64,000 nt of DNA from Rhabditoides inermis (Eukaryota; Nematoda; Chromadorea; Rhabditida; Rhabditidae): the NCBI GenBank assembly GCA_963966185.1, contig CAWZYM010000212.1:448501-512500 (forward strand), read 5' to 3'. How positions within the stretch are numbered: the stretch's first letter is position 1; each line of letters starts with the position of its first letter. The notes beneath the pieces are model-generated. The model worked only from the letters and a program-made list of their open reading frames with translations, had not been told where the DNA came from and made no database searches. Below, in pieces: positions 23,201 through 35,125 of this stretch. The translations under genes and the position numbers were made by a program.

Positions 23201-26200
23201 GATTCCAGGCGGCGCGCTCGCATCGGTCCGAGTGTGAGGAATGCGGTTGTTGTGGTGGTGTTGCCTGTTCATTCATCATCTGCCATGTCGCGCGCCCTTT
23301 GTTGTCGTCTTGTCGTGTCGGGATCAGGCGGGACAGCGACTGTCGCCGCCCGCTGCCAGAGTCTCTTTGTCCGCTCGGGGCTCTCTGTGAATGCTGTGAT
23401 TTACGAGAGAGCCGTTTACAATCCCTCAGCAGAGGCCCTCTCTGTCTTTCTCTCGGATTATCAGTTTACGATGTGTGGCGCCGTATTGTCTCGGCCAGGA
23501 GGGGTGGAGGGCGTTTAGGGCCGGATATCCCGGTTATGAGCTTTGCCCCCTCTCTTTGTTACAGTACACTGTCATTGTCCGCGCGAGGGGAGGGCAATGA
23601 GGTGAAGGAGGATTTATGACACTGGAGTCGTTAAGTTGAGTAGGGGGGAAGTTGGTGAGAGATTTGTGTCTCTGCTCTGTGAGACAGGCTGATTCGAACC
23701 GGGCCTCGGAATGTGGATGGATGGAGTGAGAGAGGGGGAGGAAATGAAGTGATCGGATGGCCTTGGCGCGCCACCTCCGCACCCCGCAACCCGCAACCAC
23801 AACACTTACGCACCCCCCTTTCCCTGATGGACATTACCGTTTAGGGATTTGGGATGTCTCGGGTGTCTGGCTCTCACACTTCCGCGCACTCGCTCATCCA
23901 TCTCTCACTCGCCAATGATCACACCTTTTATCGCGGGTATAAGGTCGTGTGGGTGAGGCGTAATGTTGTCGCACACGGATGTTTATCTCTGGCGAAAGTG
24001 TCCCCGATTGGAAGACTGCGTTCGTGTTCTGCTACTTTTTCCGCGTATCTCCCTGTCTTTATACAATTTCGACGTGATTCGAAGTGAACGTGCGAGGAGG
24101 GAAGAAGAGTCTTTGTCCTCTGAACCCGCCCGTTTCCACTCGTTTTTGCATTCACGCGGACGTTGCTACTTGTGTGAGGTGAGAACGGGGGAGAGAGGAG
24201 AGGGAGGGGGGACGATTTGTGTGTCCGATTGCTAATAGGGCGTGCTGAATGTGCGTGCACACAGTCAGTGTGTGAGAATTGGAGGAATTTTGTGTTTGCC
24301 GCGTCGCGACCGTTCCTTGTGTGGTTTCCGCTTCCTCACGTCAATTTGTGTCGTCTACAGTTGGTGGACGACGACCCTTATTTGGTGATTGGTGTAGAGA
24401 ACAGGAAGCGATTGATTGTTTTCGGCGACTGAGAATGGGCGATTTCATAGAATGAAGGGGGAAGATTGACTGTACCCCGTCGTCAATGAGTGAGTCATTG
24501 TCGAATGGCTCGTTTCGGCGCGGCGCACTCTGCAACGAAGAGTAATGCCCCATCCGTCCGTTCCGATAGTCTCTTCACCCAGTGATTGTCTGATTTGATT
24601 ACTCTCTGTGTGGGTGGCAGGCGAGCAGTCGCCGTGCAAACCGTTTTCCAAAATCGTCCCCCATCATTATTGGGCCCTTGTAGTGTAAAGTGGGTAAGGG
24701 CGTTGTCCACACCCAGGTAGACAGTGTTACTGTATCACTGTTGTTGTTTTGGTGACGTACGTCGACGTAGTTTGAGTATCTTATCCACTTGAGCGTACTC
24801 TGTCAGTGTCGCTCGTGGCTACTGTACTCTTATCGCACCCCTTCCGTGGTTTTGCCTTATCTTCTCTCACTCCCTTACTGGTTCTGACCCTAGTCTCTCA
24901 CCTCTCCTGTCTCGTCTATTGCGCGTGTGCGGTCGACGCGCGTGCGAATGTTTGCCTATCTAGCTAATCTCATTTGCATAGATGTTAATTGGCGGTTAGC
25001 GGTTGGCTGATCGTTTATCTAACCCTGCCCGCCTTTTTTGTGAGGTCGATGGATAAGCGTGAGGAGGTCCTTGGAAGAGGGAGAGGGGATGCCGGATCTA
25101 GTGAATCGGGTAAATTGCCGTGTTTGGCGCAGCGCGCAGCAATCTCACCTCTCGATCTACAATGGTCAGGAATTCACTAGCCCTAGCCTGCGAGCTAATC
25201 GAGAGTGGCTATGCCTGAAAGTGAGCAAGCAGCCAGAACCAGCTATGGAGGGATACGGTAGCGAACGAACGGCCTGGCTAATCTAATGAGCTGGGGTGGA
25301 GGGTGGAAGGGGATCATGGGTTCATCGTTTCATAGCGGGTGGAAAGAGGAATTGGGCACAAGGAGGGATTCGCTGAGCGGCGGCGGCGGCATTTCTCATG
25401 AGAGAGTGACCGTTTGATCCCATCCGGCTGTCAGCTAGGCACAGAGAAGGGGGAAGAGGAAAAGAGAGGAGATTGAGGCCGCCCGGCGCTGCGTGACTCC
25501 ACTCTGGAGCCACTGCGGCGATTTGCATGTCTACAGAGACAGTCGTGGGAAGGTCGATGATCTGCGACTCTCCCTGGCTCTCACTACTCACTACACTCGA
25601 CTGGACGACTAGTTGACAGCTGGCGGTGTTCCTGTATTTCTTCGCCCCTACTCGCTTTCGGTTGATTGGTGGATCTCGCTTGATTGGCGCTGGCGCAGCC
25701 ATATTATGCTGGCTCTAGTCTTGATGGCGACTCGTTTCTCGTAGGAGAGAGTGAGTGGGGAGGAGGGATGCGGGAGAGGGAAGGAGCGAGTACTTGCGTA
25801 ACGGATGTACGCGAGGAGTGAGAGTGAGAGGAGGAGAGGAGGAAGATATCTGGCTGCTGGTCGAGTGACCGGTTCAGGGGTGAGAGGACGCGGCGACGCA
25901 AGGCGACTAGGGGTAATTGGCGTGTCTCTCGCACCTCGACTAGCCTCGTGTGATGATGACCGGAACTGCCTCCGGGCTGGTTGACCCGATCTTGCTGGAT
26001 CTGTGCTGTGTTGATATCTACTCTCCACATTGTCTAAACGACGTGCTTCTGCATTTTTTCTCTCTCCATATGCGAATCCGGTAGTGTGGAGATGGGGGTA
26101 GGGGAAAGTGGGGGGGGGGGGAGGATCGGTTAGATGCGAGTGGATGAATGGGTGGGAGAGCCCGGGACGATGTTCCGGTCTCTCTCTCTCTCTGGATGGA

Positions 26201-29200
26201 ACGGAGTTCCGCACTCTCTCCGAGAGCCGATCGCAGCAGCCCGAGTTTCGCTTATCGCCCCCATCTCGCCCTGTCCCTTCCTCGCCCTTTCAGTTTCTTC
26301 CACCCCTGCTTCTTTTTTTCTTCTTCGAGTGCTCGAAATGCGCGATGGTATCTCGCGATGGCTGCTCTCGACTGGCCGGCGGATCTGCGATTCGCTGTGA
26401 AGTCTTTGTGTGTGAACGGGATGTTCGCGTGGCTCTCAGTCGTCGGCCGTCTCGTTTTGTGGCCGGCGTGCCCGGGGGCGTCGCCCGTGTCCGCGCATCC
26501 GGGAGTCGTGGGGGCGCGTGCATCTTCTGCTCCTTTGTGCGTCGTCGGTTTCCCCTGCCGCGGGGCTCGCCCCTGCGGCTGCGGCAGCTGCGGCGAGATG
26601 AGAGGGTGGCGGGTCGCGCGCCTCTCCCCCCGCCCCGCCCCTTCGCTACAGAGGGCGGCGCCGGAGGTGAACACTGTCAGATGAGGATAGTCACATCCGA
26701 CTGACCGCTCCTTTCACGTGCTCGGCGCGTTTCCTTTTACGGCATCCTGTCTGCTTTCTACTGGTTTGCGCTGTTTGATCGGCGGCGGCGATGTCTCGAA
26801 TGAGCTTGCATGTCGCAACTGTGCTATGGATGCGATGTGGGGGCAGCGATCGCGTTTATTCTGCAATGGTGCCATTCTGACGCGTGCTGCGTCGTTTCCT
26901 GTCTATCTTTGCTATGTCCGGGCTCACCTTCGACCCTTTTGTCTTATCTGACTTATCTCGCTGCTGATGTGAGAGTGGTGCGCGTTTAGAGTGTGATGTC
27001 CTGGCCGTTGTCATTCATGTTTGAGATGTAGTCTGTGCATGTTGTCACACTCGTTTGATAGGTATATGCACTATGATGATTCTCTTGTCACGCGGTGGGC
27101 ATGAATCTGTCTGCACAGCTGCTGTCGACGGCAGTTGGGTGCTGGCGGAGGGACCTTTGCCCCGGTCGGCGCTATCACGGACTCTGACGACGCTGCGCCT
27201 CTCGCCCCGCCACGCTCTCTGCTCACCCGTCGGGGCACACTTCCGTCCCCGGTGCGCGCACTGATATGATTGCATGCGTGCTGTTTGATAGCGCTACGAC
27301 GAGGAGCTGACACGCCGCTTGTGTTCTAGTGATAGTGAGGCGAGTGCGTCTACCGGTGCGCCTGTCTGTGTAGCCTGGCTTCCGCACATGGTGCGCACTC
27401 GCGACGCAACGGTGAATCGCCGAATTTGAATGTCCGAGAATGTGGGACAATGGCGCTGTGTCTCCGCTACGTGGTTCCCACAGCTCTACTCATTTTCGGC
27501 GTGTGAATCTGGCGGCTCTACCGTTGAATGGTGATGCGTTGTTGAATGAGGTGTGTGCATTCGCAGGTTGATTGGGTTCTCTCTCATGGATACGGTAGAT
27601 GGATTGATATAGCTGTCACTGCCGGGTACCGTGATAGCGGAATCTCGCCGCTGAGTCACACTAGCTGATGAACCTAGAACCCCGGCGGCCGCCGCCGCGG
27701 GGCGAATTTGAATATGTTCGTGATGTGATCAGTCTGCGTCTCTCGCTTATACACTCTATTTCATTATCTCTACTCGCACTTGCACTATTTGCACCCGTGT
27801 AGGAGTGGTAGTGAGTGAGGGGAAGACAGAGAGGGGTGACGCAACCTCCCCCCCCCCTCTTTCTTCTCCCTTGCAACCACCCGCTATTGTCTTGTCTACC
27901 CGCCCGCTATACTACTTCCTGTGTACTGGTATTCCCGTATCTTGTCTATTGATTACGGTATTAGTTGTGTTATCGTACCTTGCTGACTGACTGCGACCCG
28001 GTCATTCCATCTTTCTATTGGAATAAGACGACGAAGGGGGCGAGCGATGATGCGATCCCTTCCGGTTCTCTTCTCTCTCTCTCTCTCTCTCTTTCTCTCC
28101 TCACACGCTGTCGGTTGGTCAGTCGTCTTCTCTTCTTTCTTTTTCTTCACCACCAACCCAACATGTTGAATCCTATCGGTTATTGATTCATGATTCGCGG
28201 TTCGAATATGGTATTTGAGCGTGCTCGACTGTCTCTCTGGAAATGCATTGTTTGTATTCGCAATGTCCGCGCACGCCTCTCTCTCTCTCTCGCTTTGCCA
28301 TTTGCCAGCGAGAATCACGCGTGTCCATCTTGCTGTATTATTGTAACACTCTCTTGGCTCGCGTCCCGATGCCTGTACTCGCCTTGCACTCTTGCACTTG
28401 TTGCTCCGCGCACAGAGAACAGTTCACACCCGGCGCCAGCACACACTTGCACTTTTGCATTAGCATATCCGCCTGCCTGGGTGGTCCGGATGTGGGCGGG
28501 GCTTGGCGGCGGCACGCGCCACTGTGTGAGGGCGAAAAGCGCGACAGTTCAGTGATGCCTCTCTGACCCGCGCAGAGAGCCGCCTAAACGGGTTCTTCTC
28601 CCGTTTCTTTCCCGGCCCTCTCGTTTTGTACTGCTGTTTCTCGCATTCTGCCTTGTTATTTCTCTCTCTTCTCCTCTCGGCACTAGGCTCTCACTGGCGC
28701 CCTGTGACTTTTGACACAGTGGCGACTCACTCGGACGACGAGTCGATCGATCATGCCGTGTAGACACTGATTTGGGGTGGCTGCCCCGGTGAGAGAGCGG
28801 GCAGCGCAGAGAGAGTGAGAGAGATGCCTAATGAATGACGATCACTCTCTCTACCCGCGTTTCGCATTCTCTCACTGACTGTCGATGCCGCGCTCTCTTT
28901 TGCTTGTTTAGGGATACCGGAAGCAGTGAGACGGTATCGATTAGCATGATCCGAGTGGGATGATTGGATATCACACAGTCATTAGCGGATCATGATCATG
29001 TATGTCGCCTTGCCCTTGCTGCTCGCATCTCATTGTCGTATTCCATTCCCGTCTGAGGCGAGAAGAGTGAAGATTGGTGTTTCGTAATGAAATGTTACAC
29101 TGGTTGGTTGGGGGTCCTGTTTTTGGCGCACCCGTGTGCGGTGCTCCTCTTCTTCTTCTTCTTCTCTCTCTTCCTTTCCTCTGCGATTCTCTCTCGCTGT

Positions 29201-31085
29201 GTGTGTGAAATTACAGTATCGCATGACATTGACATTACTTGTTATGATCGCCGAGTTTTTTTTGTCGTGTATGTGTGTTATTTGGTTGTTTACCGGTTGT
29301 TTACCGATTGTTCACCGATTGTTTACCGTTTGCATGTTGCAGAGATGGATGCGTGTGTCCCGTCTCCGCGCGGCTCGCCCCCTTTCTCCGGCGACTCGAA
29401 CATCACCCTCTGGCAGTTCCTCCTCGAACTCCTCACCCACAACGAACACCCCCACCTCATACAGTGGACCAACACCAACGACGGCGAGTTCAAGGTGAGT
29501 AGAGTGGGCGGGCTCTGATTGGGCGGGGCTAATCGCTTTGTGTTTCAGCTGCTTGACGCCGAGGCAGTGGCTCGTCTGTGGGGCCAGAGAAAGGCCAAGC
29601 CGAATATGAACTACGATAAGCTCTCGCGCGCGCTCCGCTACTACTACGACAAGAACATTATCAAGAAGGTGCGTGCGTGGGCGTCGAGTATCGATTGATG
29701 CTGATCGATTGGAGTGTGTGTGTCGCGTGCTGTCACACTCACACCCATACCGCCTATCTCATCACGTGCAGTGATTCCTTATCACATGTACATGTGTGGG
29801 GGCGTCTCTCTCTCTCTTTATCTTTCTCTCTAGTCTAGATTTTGGGGTGATCAGAGGTAGTCTGCGTGCGTGTTTATGAGTGCGTGTTTGCTGTTTTTTT
29901 TCGGGGGGAATGCGGTAGTGGCCAAATATAGATGCTAATGATGTATGTGTTTAGGTGATTGGCCAGAAGTTCGTGTACCGTTTCACCAACTTTGGCGGCG
30001 CCGCTTCGCACGCCACGCAGCTATCTGCCGATCCCGTCTCCTATTCCATCAACCTCAGCCGCGCACTCGGACTCAAGACTGAAGGTTTGTTGTTGTTGTT
30101 GTTGTTGTTGTTTACTGGCTTACCTTCTATTGATCAATGCCACTTTACACTATGTTGGGTTCTGTAGCCATTTATCATTTGTATGGCGGCGATTAGGGAT
30201 TGGGGTTACCGTTCTACCGTATGCTAACGGTTTTGTGTGTTTCAGGCATGTCGTCGACCAGCCCTCCGAGCATGTACGGCGACGACCGGATGTCGATGGC
30301 GTCGTCGGGTCTCTGCGTCTCTGCCCTGTCGTCGTCGTCTTCCGGCATGACCCCCGCTGTCTCGACGCCGTCGCCGGTGCACAGCACGTGCTCTCCGTCG
30401 TCGGTGGGCTCGTCGTCTGGCGTGTCGTCGGAGTGCGCGTCGACTTCGCACGTCTCGCCGTCTGCCACCCCGGACAGCCGGAAGCGGAAGCCGGAGCTGG
30501 CGCGGCAGGGCAGCACGGGCGGACTGCGCCGCCCGAAGCCCGACCCGCTCAACCTCACCCTCGGAATGGCCAACGGCTCGTTCCCCTGCCCCGTCTCGTC
30601 GGCCAACTCTGTGTCCGCCGCAGCCGCCTCACTCTCTAACCTCCAGCCTGCCGTCGCACAGATGAGCCAGCTCAGTCCCTTCCAGGTGAGTACTGTAGTT
30701 GGTGTACGGTATGCTAACTGTGTGCGTTCAGGTGCTGTCGTCGCTCTCGCCGATGGTGTACCAGCAGATGCAGTTGTACGCGCTCGCCTCGGCTTCTCTG
30801 TACGGACCGGGCAGCCCGCTGGCACAGCTCAAGTCGCCGCTGCTCTTCCAGTCGCCCCTCCAGAAGCAGACCCCGCCGCAGGTGAGACAGCATTTCAATT
30901 GTTTTGTTTTATCAGACTGTAACCCCTCATCCTTGCAGGTGTTCCAGTTCCCGCCGTCGCCTCTGACGACGGCGCTGCTCTCGCCGCAGGTCATGTCGGC
31001 CATGGGATCGGTGTTCCGGTTCAGCGACGACCTGAAGACGCCGACGCCGTCGCTGAAGACGCCGCTGCCGATGAACGACTTCTAG
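20220..31085 (+). CDS. lin-1: LIN-1/ELK-type ETS transcription factor
   Basis: Nuclear ETS factor, target of the Ras/MAPK pathway (vulval fate repressor in Caenorhabditis elegans). The ETS domain starts at [12 protein letters not shown] (about 29400) and contains [30 protein letters not shown] and GQKFVYRF, with the ELK-subfamily spacing. A Ser-rich linker follows. An ERK D-type docking site [13 protein letters not shown] lies near 30520-30563 and an FxFP docking motif FQFPPSPL near 30946-30970, both at the places expected in LIN-1/ELK. SP and TP phospho-acceptor sites are frequent. The stop is at 31083-31085. The ETS-containing exon begins at 29341 after TTGCAG with ATG at 29345. An upstream exon ATGAAAGAAG (20220-20229) with donor GTGAGC joins in frame, but is inferred; without it the CDS starts at 29345. 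AATAAA at 31382-31387. Confidence 0.85.
20230..29340. promoter_or_regulatory. 9.1 kb non-coding region, first intron or upstream control region of lin-1
   Basis: No exon of a recognisable protein was found here on either strand; the long open frames (for example 22903-23619 and 26108-26704 on +) have no family motifs and no consistent splice structure. It is more GC-rich than other spacers, contains repeated GTTTAC words (forkhead-type half sites) and a few TACGGTA words, and ends in a tandem array at 29281-29335. Such length next to a developmental transcription factor suggests regulatory DNA; this is inference. Confidence 0.5.
29281..29335 (+). repeat. 11-bp tandem array of TTTACCGATTG units before the ETS exon
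   Basis: Four to five direct units reading TTTACCGGTTG, TTTACCGATTG, TTCACCGATTG, TTTACCGTTTG, ending 5 bp before the TTGCAG acceptor at 29340. Three units give GTTTAC, a forkhead core. Confidence 0.85.
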
Positions 31086-31533
31086 CCGGTGTCTAGAAGC
31101 GTTCGAACTCTCTCCCCGACGGGTCCACTGTGTGTGGGTAGAGGCGTCTCCCCCTCTCCCCCTTCTCTCTCTCTCTCTTCCACGTTGCCTTGGCTTTACT
31201 ACTCGCGAGACGGGAGGTGTATCATGTTCTGTGTGTATCTGAGTGTGTGTACATATTGCCAGTATGTTGCCGCGTCCCCCTTCCCCCGCAACCCCCTTAT
31301 TGAATGACTTTGAGATGTTCTATGAAAATCTAGTATGAGTGTGAATGATTATATATTACAGTATATTATTATTATTATTTTAATAAATATTACTAATACT
31401 TTTGTCCGTGAACGTCGATTTCGGGGCGCAACTTTATCTCTCTTTCTCAACACACAAATTGGCCACAAAACTGTAAGATGGGGAGTTGATTCTTCATAAT
31501 ATTTTCGCTTTGTCTAACGTGTTTGTGTAATGT
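31086..31533. other. lin-1 3' UTR and convergent spacer
   Basis: Contains AATAAA on + at 31382-31387 within an AT-rich stretch with repeated ATTATT. No clear polyadenylation signal for the minus-strand phosphatase-like gene was seen. Confidence 0.6.
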
Positions 31534-32725
31534 CTAAGCCTTCTTCTTCCTGGCGGCTGCCTTGATATCGCTGATGTGCTCTTTCATATCCTGAATTGGA
31601 TGTACAGTATACTCGGGATACTGGTACTGTCTACGGTTACGGTACCTCGTTGTTAGTCCATCCTCCCAAGCTGGAAAGTCGCAGGCAAACTGCGTATAGT
31701 GAGAAGTAGTAGATCTTTCGAGAGCACGCGCCGGGGCGCATACTGTAAAAGATACGGTAACATGCCAAAAGACTAGCTCAGTTAGGCATGTTGTTCCTTT
31801 CAGTGCCGAAGCTCCAAAGGTGTCCTAAGTTGTCCTCACAGCTGTTTGTAGAGAATAACGCGCTCAATATATAGCCCAGCCAACGACCACGATTGAAAAA
31901 CACCGGGTTTACGATGGCATAATGTAAAGTTATATTTTGAATTGTGACAAAAGGCTAGCTCGGTTAAGGCATTGTTGTTCCTTTCAGCGCCGAAGCTCCA
32001 AAGGTGTCCTAAGTTGTCTTCATAGCTGACCCATGCGCTCAAAAGGCGCATTACATAGCCAGGCCGCTTGCAGCGTGTGATACGCGCCGGGTTTGCGTTG
32101 TTTGAGAGACGCGCGCAGTGGTGGTTGGATAGAGCGAGAGGGCAATCGCAGTCGAAGAGAATAGAAACTCGGAGAATAGGAATGTGACTAGAGGACCTAC
32201 CGGATGAGCTTCTTGAGGATGTCGTCGATGTCGAAGCACTCGCGCTTCTCGATGTCCTTCATCACCGCGTTCGCCACCCACACCACAGCACTCCTGCAAC
32301 AAGATAGGTGAGAGGAAAGAGTCAATCGTCCCGGGTCGAACCTGGATACGACTCTGGATACCACTCAACCAAAAAAAGGCGAACCCGGTACCGGATAGAA
32401 TAGTTTCACTCTTCTCACCTCCCGATTGCCTCGTTGCCCTGAATGACGACGGGAGGCACGTAGCTGTCCGTCGATTTGCGAATCACCTATACGGTAGTAC
32501 GGGTTACTGTAGCTCAGGGGTACTGTACCTGTAGCTCCTTTTTGGTGAGCGCCTGAACGAAACCGGCGAGTTGGTCGATGTCCGGCCACTTCTCCGGAGA
32601 CCACGTGTCAAAGTGCATCAGGGTGATCTGGAGGGAGGGAGGGAGTGTGTGTGTGAGAGAGAGAGAGAGAGGGAGGGAGAAAGGGTGAGAGAGAGAGAGA
32701 GTGAGAGAGAGTGGGAGATAGATAG

Positions 32726-32771
<46 letters not shown>

Positions 32772-34070
32772 AGAGAGAAGGCCCACCTGTCTGGGCTGTC
32801 CGGGATCCTCTTTCTCCTTCTTCTCCCCTCCCTCCGCATCCGAGTCCACCCCCATCTTCGCCGCGTCAGACTCGTCCGTGCACTCAAAAGGGTTACGGTA
32901 CTTTCAAAGCCTACTGTATCTACCGTACCGTGAGCAGCAGGTCGTAGACCGTGTAGCCCTTGTTCTCGCTCTTCTTCGACATCTTCACCACCACGCGCTT
33001 ATCCTGGAAGGAATACGGTACAATTTACCGTATACCCTATTCAACTACCGTATTCCTAACCTTATACTATACCTGATATGTGATAGTGTCCTTCTCCTCT
33101 CGCGGCCAGTAGGGATAGCACTTTGCGGAGTCGCTCTCCGAAAATCCGGACGATTCGGTCATCGAGACGATGATTCGACAGCCGTCCTGGAAAACGGTAG
33201 GTACAGAGAATACTGTATCTACAGTACACGCACCTGCCAGATGACACGCCAGAAGTTGCCATAGTCGGCCTTTGTGGGCGCTTGGAAAAGAATGTAGTCC
33301 TCCCTGAACATTCAATCTACCGTAGTCCGCGTTCGGCTACCGTACCTCTCAAACACACAGTAGCTGGCGGGAACGTATTCGTGGTCGCCCGGCTGCGGAG
33401 TCGACAGCTTCACTCGCTTCTTCTCCGGAATCGGTACCGGCGCGCGGTTCTTGTCCTAGGGATACGGTAGCTACAGTCCCCAGGGTAGATACAGTAATCC
33501 GTACCAGGTTCGACATGAAGCCGTCCATCGGGAAGCGCGTGAGTGCATACATCTGGTCGAACTGAATGAGACGATTAGGCCCGCCCATTGAGCCCCGCCC
33601 ACCTGCATCGACTTCTGCTTGGTGGTGAGGCGGCCGATGTGCGAGATGAACTCGCTCGGCTTCTCGCCCTCGGTCGCTATCTGAATGGGGATACGGTAGG
33701 GAGCATACGGTAGGAGGGATTCGCAGATGTTATGAAAAAGAGAATGAGAAGCAGAGAAGTTGATGTGAGGACGTAATGGTCCTAACATCTATCATCCCAG
33801 TTCAGCTCACTAGGAAAACTCCGGATTCAACCGGCTGCACAGAAAGAGGTTTCCTAGAAGACGAAAGAAACTCCAGTCCAGATTCGACCGTCTATACAAG
33901 ACCGGCCTCGCTCACCGTGACCTCCCTCACTGAGAGAGAGAGAGAGAGAGAGAGAGATATGATTGCGAGTTTACAACACCGTCCTCGCTCACCGTGATGA
34001 CGGACTTGTTCTTGTTGCCCTTCGTATTTCGCTGGCCGCTCGCCGACGACTTGCCCTTCTTCGGAGCCAT
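31534..34070 (-). CDS. protein tyrosine phosphatase-like protein lacking the catalytic cysteine
   Basis: Classical PTP-domain protein of the kind nematodes have expanded, with a basic N-terminus (MAPKKGKSSASGQRN). Domain order is intact: SEFISHIGRL, DKNRAPVPIPEKKRVKL (pTyr-loop region), HEYVPASYCV, DYILFQAPTKADYGNFWRVI, RIIVSMTESS, CYPYWPREE, VKMSKKSENKGYTVYDLLLT, LMHFDTWSPEKWPDIDQL (WPD loop) and PPVVIQGNEAIGRSAVVWVA (P-loop). The usual HCSAGIGR reads QGNEAIGR, so the nucleophilic Cys is Gly, and the KNRY Tyr is Ala. It is probably a pseudophosphatase. At least ten exons with tiny introns rich in TACNGTA. The last exon, ending DIKAAARKKKA at 31534, is uncertain: an apparent 55-bp intron before it need not be spliced, since read-through keeps the frame. 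Confidence 0.82.
31765..32090. repeat. two diverged direct repeats (~180 bp unit) in PTP-like intron
   Basis: Segments 31771-31850 and 31951-32028 share CTTTCAG(T/C)GCCGAAGC, TCCAAAGGTGTCCTAAGTTG and flanking GACTAGCTCAGTTAGGCAT / GGCTAGCTCGGTTAAGGCAT, and both are followed by a GCGCTCAA...CATAGCC...CCGGGTTT pattern. Confidence 0.8.
32656..32770. repeat. (GA)n microsatellite with GATA units
   Basis: GA tract in the intron of the PTP-like gene between the ITLMHFDTWSPEKWP exon and the GEKKEKEDPGQPRQ exon, with a short GATAGATAGATA stretch at about 32717-32730. Confidence 0.95.
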
Positions 34071-34469
34071 AGTCGCCAAGGAACGGCAGCTGCACTGGGG
34101 GGCGGGGCGTGCGGGGGCGGGGTTATATGCGGCGCGATAGACAGTTGCCTAATTGGACAGACTATGCTGATTTCGCGTCATTTCGGACTGATTGGTGCTG
34201 ATTGAGCGGTTGATCTTATAGTGAAAACTTGCCTAGATTGAAAATTTTGCCTAGATACTACTTCAGTAGAATGCACCTATATTTGTCAAACCCTATATGT
34301 AGGTATCTTCGCATAAACTATAAAAAAATATTGCAAAGGTTGCACCGTGTATCTGTAACATCATAGTCACAATGTCTGTGTTTGATAGAAAAATCCGATT
34401 AAATCTCCCACTCGCGTGCGCGCACTAGGCGCCTTCGCTCCTATCCGATTTCCAGGGATAGTTCATCAC
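34071..34469. other. upstream region of the PTP-like gene
   Basis: Contains the presumed start of the PTP-like gene to its left and the tRNA to its right. AT-rich between 34220 and 34400. No gene seen. Confidence 0.5.
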
Positions 34470-34541
34470 GCGTCTGTGGTGTAATGGTCAGCATGGATGC
34501 CTTCCAAGCATTCGACGGGGGTTCGATTCCCCCCAGACGCA
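34470..34541 (+). tRNA. tRNA-Gly(UCC)
   Basis: A 72-bp cloverleaf: acceptor GCGTCTG pairs with CAGACGC, the D arm reads TGGTGTAATGGTCAGCA, the anticodon stem-loop ATGCCTTCCAAGCAT carries TCC in the loop, and the T arm is GGGGGTTCGATTCCCCC. A box TGGTGTAATGG and B box GGTTCGATTCC are intact. No intron, no encoded CCA, and the discriminator base is A. Confidence 0.95.
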
Positions 34542-34651
34542 TAACTTTTTGCCGAATTCCTAACAAAGCACATGGCCCAATTGACAACAACAAGTTGAAA
34601 ACCGATGAAAACAATATGAAATCACTTTATTTAAAGGTTGTTATACGAGTA

Positions 34652-35075
34652 TTAAGTCTTGGCGGGCTCCATGCCCTGGATGGGGCAGTAGGTGTTGCCG
34701 GTGGCAGCCGACACGGCCTGCTTGTAGTCGCCCGTCGCAGTCTTCACCTCCTTCGTCTCCCTCTCCTTCTTCTCCTTCTTCTCCTTCTCTTCCTTCTCCT
34801 TGCGCGCTTTCGCGTCCGCCTTCTCAGAGTCCAGGTCGGTCTAGGTATACGGTATAATACAGTTTGGCAAGTACTACAGTACCTTTGGTTGGTCGTCGTC
34901 CTTTTCTTTTTTAATCTTCCATTTGTCGGCGAGGGTTGCTCCTCCTCCGTCGGCGGCGGCGGCAGGAGGGGGCTGTTGTGGACCGGGAGAGGCGGGTGCG
35001 CCGGCGACCGGCGTCGGCGGAGGCGTCTTCTTCTTCTCCTTCGAAGACTAGGAGAGATGAGAGAGAGAGGGGGAA

Positions 35076-35125
<50 letters not shown>

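Noticed and set aside
22903..23619. 238-codon open frame on + in the region left of the ETS exon
   Set aside because: No domain, no start context and no splice partners. Other frames through the same GC-rich DNA are also open, as expected by chance for low stop-codon density.
26108..26704. 198-codon open frame on +
   Set aside because: Cys/Arg/Gly-rich composition from GC-rich DNA, with overlapping open frames on both strands. No recognised motif.
31575..31645. A 55-bp intron before the last PTP-like codons
   Set aside because: Removing it breaks the frame of the preceding exon, while reading through keeps it open, so it was not treated as a sure intron.
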